A stretch of DNA of 64,000 bases from Lineus longissimus. Its lineage: Eukaryota > Nemertea > Pilidiophora > Heteronemertea > Lineidae. Position numbers and translations under genes: made by a program. The notes under the pieces are model-generated. The model saw nothing but the letters and a program-made list of their open reading frames with translations, was not told the origin of the DNA and did not search any database. Positions 59,995-64,000 of this stretch are shown here, in pieces. How positions within the stretch are numbered: position 1 is the first letter of the stretch; each line of letters opens with the position of its first letter. The stretch covers positions 14,889,501-14,953,500 of the forward strand of contig NC_088310.1 of assembly GCF_910592395.1 (NCBI RefSeq), written 5' to 3'.

Positions 59995-61280
59995 AGGACA
60001 TGTCATAACCAACATATAGACGAGGGATGTGACCGTCACACACCCAGCTTGGTGTCCTTGAACCAAGATGAGACAAGCAGTATAGCACTCTGTATAGGAT
60101 ATGTCATAACCTATATCATGGGCAAGGGATGTGACCATCTCGCTCGTCTTGGTGTCCTGAACCTCGATGGGACAAGTATAGGACACCCAATAACCTATAT
60201 CATGGGCAAGGGATATAACTGTCCTCCCGGCTTGGTGTCCCGGAACCAAGATGGGACTATAGGACACCTTATTACCAATATTGTGGGCAAGGGATGTGAC
60301 TGTCTCACCCGGCTTGGTGTCCCTGAACCATGATGGGACTATAGGACACCTCATAACCAATATCATGGGCAAGAGATGTCCCTGAACCAGGATGGGACTA
60401 TAGGACACCTTATAACCAATATCATGGGCAAGAGATGTCCCTGAACCACGATGGGACTATAGGACACTTCATAACCAATATCATTGGCAAGAGATGTGAC
60501 TGTCTTTACCCGGCTTGGTGTCCCTGAACCACGATGGGACTAAAGGACACCTCATAACCAATATCATGGGCAAGAGATGTCCCTGAACCAAGATGGGACT
60601 ATAGGACACCTCATAACCAATATCATGAGCAAGAGATGTGACTGTCTTTACCGGGCTTGGTGTCCCTGAACCACGATGGGACTAAAGGACACCTCATAAC
60701 CAATATCATGGGCAAGAGATGTGACTGTCTTACCCGGCTTGGTGTCCCTGAACCACGATGGGACTATAGGACACCTCATAACCAATATCATGGGCAAGGG
60801 ATGTGACTGTCTTACCCGGCTTGGTGTCCCTGAACCACGATGGGACTATAGGACACCTTATAACCAATATCGTCGGCAAGGGATGTGACTGTCTCACCCG
60901 GCTTGGTGTCCCTGAACCACGATGGGACTAAAGGACACCTCATAACCAATATCATGGGCAAGGGATGTAACTGTCTTACCCGGCTTGGTGTCCCTGAACC
61001 ACGATGGGACTATAGGACACCTCATAACCGATATCATGGGCAAGGGATGTGATCGTCTCATCCAGCTTGGTTATAGTGTCCCTGAACCAAGATGGGACTA
61101 TAGGACACCTCATAACCAATATCATGGGCAAGGGATGTGATCATCTCATCCAGCTTGGTTTTTGTGTCCCTGAACCAAGATGGGACTAGTATAGGACATG
61201 TCATACATGTAACATCATCAATGATCATGGGCAAGGGATGTGACCGTCTCATCTGGCTTGGTCCTGTTTAAACAAGATGG
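59995..61280 (+). repeat. 82-bp minisatellite, about 16 units, with a 59-bp variant
   Basis: The unit runs TCATAACCAATATCATGGGC, AAGGGATGTGACTGTC, CCCGGCTTGGTGTCCC and TGAACCACGATGGGACTATA plus GGACACC. Some units lack about 23 bp between two TGT triplets, giving a 59-bp form. The ends are more diverged (about 60000-60150 and 61040-61270). ORFs across it are repetitive by-products. Confidence 0.85.
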
Positions 61281-61762
61281 GACAAGTGGTTCCAGATCCC
61301 TCACCAGGTCTCCTTCACAACCAGGTTAGTTCTGTTGAGTGCCAATGCTTGACAAGAAGATAGTTTTCCATGTGTTACCGACGTGGCAGTTCACAAAAAT
61401 GAAAAAGTCAAGAAATCAATTGAATGCTGATATTCACAATTTATAATAACCTTTAAAGTATATCCAATCTTAGTTCATAAGTCCATCAATGCTCTAAAAC
61501 ATGTGAAGGTTCAACTTTGATTTACAGTGGATGCCAAGGATAGATAGAAGCAAGGCACCATAAGACTGGCACAGACAGAACAAAATCAGGCTATTAAAGA
61601 AATGCAGCAAACTGCCAAATTTGGAGCAAAAATACAGGTGTACTGTCCGCCCCATGGAAGAAAGACCCTGTACTTTTGACCCTTTATTGACAACTTGCTA
61701 GTATCGGAAACAGCCTTCAGTGCCTTGTAAAAAAACGATCTGTACCTTCGCTTCTCTAGAAC
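61281..61762. other. No gene recognised
   Basis: Intronic sequence with no ORF or repeat family that I can name. Confidence 0.4.
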
Positions 61763-61764
61763 TA

Positions 61765-61926
61765 CAGTCCAAGTCACAAATGTCACCCCTCTCGTGTCGC
61801 GTCAGGGATGCAGGACATTCAGGCGAGTTTTGCGCCGAATGACGCGCGATCTTCGCACTTTGTAGTGAGCGTGTCATTTGCGCAACAGTGACATGATTTT
61901 AGCGATGACATTTGTGACTTGGACTG
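61765..61926. mobile_element. 162-bp MITE with CAGTCC ends and TA duplication
   Basis: Ends CAGTCCAAGTCACAAATGTC and its perfect complement; TA flanks both (61763-61764, 61927-61928). Consistent with a Tc1/mariner- or pogo-type derivative. The centre is rich in CG dinucleotides. Confidence 0.75.
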
Positions 61927-62018
61927 TATCAATGGCATATTGTTTTCGAACTTTGGAACTCTTGACAACTCAATCTTTGTAACTAAGAGGGACACAGACA
62001 GAACTATGCAGATTATTA

Positions 62019-63432
62019 GCTCACCTCTTAGCAGAGGTGAGCTTATCCCATACCGTGGCGTCCGTCGTCCGTCGTCGTCGTTGTCGTCGTCCGTCGTCCG
62101 TTAGCAGGGCACGTTTCGTAACTGCTAGAGCTATTGAGTTGAAACTTGGTACACATGTACCCTTATGTAATGACACCTTGGAGACCAAGTTTCAGTCCGA
62201 TTCGTTTCATGGTTTGGCCGCCAGGGGGCCAAACGTTAAAAGTGAAAATATGCAATATCTCCCTTAATAGTAGTCGGGAAATTTTGAAAAAAATATGGTA
62301 GGTACTTCTAGCAAAGGTGCATCATATATCCTCCGAGTTTTTGATTTGACCTCTTCTTCAAGGTCACAGAGGTCAAATGGTGTAAATTGGCCGTTAGGAT
62401 GTAACGATGGCACGTTTCTAAACTGCAATGACTATTGATACCAAATTTGGTACACATTTACCCCTTAGTCAGGTGATCTCAGGGACCGAAGTTTGGTCCA
62501 ATATGATTCACCACTTGACCACCAGGGAGCAAAATCCAAAAACCTTAAAAATGTGATTATTCCTTAACTTCTTGCCCGATTGCCACCAATTTGATATCAT
62601 GGGTACATCTAACCACCATACAGTATATGTCACACAGGTTTTTAATTTGACCTTCTTGTCAAGGTCACAGAGGTCAAATGGCGTAAATTGGCCGTCAGTC
62701 CGTAACTATGGCACGTTTCTTAACTGCAATGACTATTGATACCAAATTTGGTACACATTTACCCCTTAGTCAGGTGATCTCAGGTACTGAAGTTTGGTCC
62801 AATATGATTCACCACTTGACCACCAGGGGGCAAAATCCAAAAACCTTAAAAAATGTGATTATTCCTTAACTTCTTGCCCGATTGCCACCAATTTGATATC
62901 ATGGGTACATCTAACCACCATACAGTATATGTCACACAGGTTTTTAATTTGACCTTCTTGTCAAGGTCACAGAGGTCAAATGGCGTAAATTCGCCGTCAG
63001 GCCGTAACTATGGCACGTTTCTTAACTGCAATGACTATTGATCACAAATTAAGTACACATGTACCCCTTGGTCAGGTGATCTCAGGTACCAAAGTTTGGT
63101 GCGATCTGATTTGCCGTTTGGCCTCCAGGGAGGGGGCCAAATCCTAAATTCTTCAAAATGCCATTATTCCTAGTAATGACTTGCCCGATTGGCACCAATT
63201 TTATATCATAGGTACATCTAATTCTAACAACCATTCAATGTGTCACCCGGGTCTTCTTTGATTTGACCTACTTTTCAAGGTCACAGAGGTCGAATGTACT
63301 GTAAATTGGCCATTTTGGGGAAATTGTAATTGCTTGGACCTACATCAAACCTAACACTACATGACACAATACCATGCTCTTTATCCATCTTTCCTCCACA
63401 TGAGTTGATCACAATGGCCCTGGCCATTTCAT
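62019..63432 (+). mobile_element. Family D Helentron-like element, complete copy
   Basis: The 5' end is a perfect stem-loop GCTCACCTCT-tagc-AGAGGTGAGC followed by a GTCGTCCGTCGTC tract. About four monomers follow, three nearly identical (period about 300 bp; the AGGTCACAGAGGTCA block recurs at about 62361, 62661 and 62961). The 3' end is GAGTTGATCACAATGGCC-CTGGCC and ATTTCATT. The 3' half matches 22430-23010. Confidence 0.65.
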
Positions 63433-63554
63433 TTTACAGATTAACTGTTGTTGGTTATTGCAAGAGGAGTCATTGGCACATTTCAAGTCCAGTAAAGCAC
63501 TTGCTGTTCCCACATCAGAGTAAGGTGTGCGGACTCGTTTTACTGCTTTCCATT

Positions 63555-63650
63555 CCCGGAGAACGTTATCAAATATCTGCCGCAAGGCAACAAATATCTG
63601 CCGAAAGGCTTCAAATATCTGTTGAAAGGCATCAAATATCTGCCGCACCA
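63555..63650 (+). repeat. ~24-bp minisatellite, four units
   Basis: ATCAAATATCTGCCG-AAGGC-type units repeat four times with small changes. A mirrored minus-strand ORF (QIFDAFRQIFVALRQIFD) is a by-product. Confidence 0.75.
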
Positions 63651-64000
63651 ATAAAGTTCATTTTGTTAACCAACTCTTTATCTTCTTTTCTTCACATACA
63701 AAAAAGACCATCCCAAACATTTGGCTGCATCCACTTCCTCAATGTCCAGACAACAGTCGGTTCATTTGACCATTGTAAAGCACCAGGCCCCACCTCACAA
63801 AATACACTGTAATAATTATGTACCTTGTGTCCATGTGCATGCTATTAGTTCCACCTACGCTGCATGAAGACAAGGACTCCCCTCTTTTTACGCACCACAC
63901 AACTCCTTGACGTCATCACACACCCCACTACTATAACGGCAATAGAAATGACGTTACGTCATAATAACAGGGTGACGTCAACTCAGTACTTCAGCATGCA
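63651..64000. other. Family B-like tail fragment, then nothing recognised
   Basis: AATAAAGTTCATTTTGTTAAC and CCATCCCAAACATTTGGCTGC resemble the sequence just before the family B 3' end at 28360-28450. Beyond that, two short TGACGTCA/GACGTCA motifs occur but no gene. Confidence 0.4.

Noticed and set aside
59824-60408. A 194-codon minus-strand ORF
   Set aside because: It is translated from the 82-bp minisatellite, and its repeats are the DNA repeats read through. No family features.
63409-63651. Minus-strand ORF with FDAFRQIF repeats
   Set aside because: A by-product of the 24-bp minisatellite.

Overview
This window is eukaryotic genomic DNA, most likely from a marine invertebrate. It contains one clearly recognisable host gene, with GT-AG introns of 1.9, 12.7 and 2.3 kb and a fourth of more than 28 kb, embedded in dense nested mobile DNA. 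The phylum cannot be fixed from the sequence. The tandem-repeat-carrying rolling-circle elements resemble those described in bivalves, and relatives also occur in other invertebrates. There is no sign of operons, CRISPR or prokaryotic genes.

Host gene: the 5' end of SART1 (tri-snRNP-associated protein 1, the Snu66 homologue; pre-mRNA splicing) lies on the + strand. Four coding exons are visible (18174-18378, 20270-20333, 33064-33134, 35454-35580). They join in compatible phases and encode roughly the first 155 residues. The rest of the protein must lie beyond the window. I found no other convincing host gene.

Layout. 1-2.2 kb: 3' end of an LTR retrotransposon whose last ORF carries an SGNH-hydrolase-like domain; its LTR is inserted in a decayed hAT-type transposase. 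2.2-8.3 kb: no gene, two inverted-repeat elements and a duplication. 8.3-13.2 kb: rolling-circle (Helentron/HINE-like) repeats with nested MITEs. 13.2-16.2 kb: a 1.4-kb foldback element, a piggyBac-like deletion derivative and a Harbinger relic, side by side. 18-64 kb: SART1 and its introns. These hold several Helentron-like families (called A-E here), a nested stack at 23.7-32.9 kb with a 466-bp terminal-direct-repeat element and a Penelope/retrozyme-like element with hammerhead ribozyme motifs, and a second nested stack at 36.4-43.4 kb. They also hold a second piggyBac-like relic (44.97-45.80 kb), an 8-kb Harbinger with both genes decayed and a Helitron carrying a 145-bp satellite inside its transposase gene (46.5-54.5 kb), a pogo/Tigger-like element (55.8-58.1 kb), an 82-bp minisatellite (60.0-61.3 kb) and more family A/D copies.

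The most informative signals are these. (1) Several paralogous filled/empty site comparisons inside the window show insertion without target duplication, supporting rolling-circle transposition. (2) Every family A monomer carries nuclear-receptor-like half-site pairs. (3) Hammerhead cores lie in terminal direct repeats. (4) A Helitron insertion can be placed to the base within a Harbinger gene.
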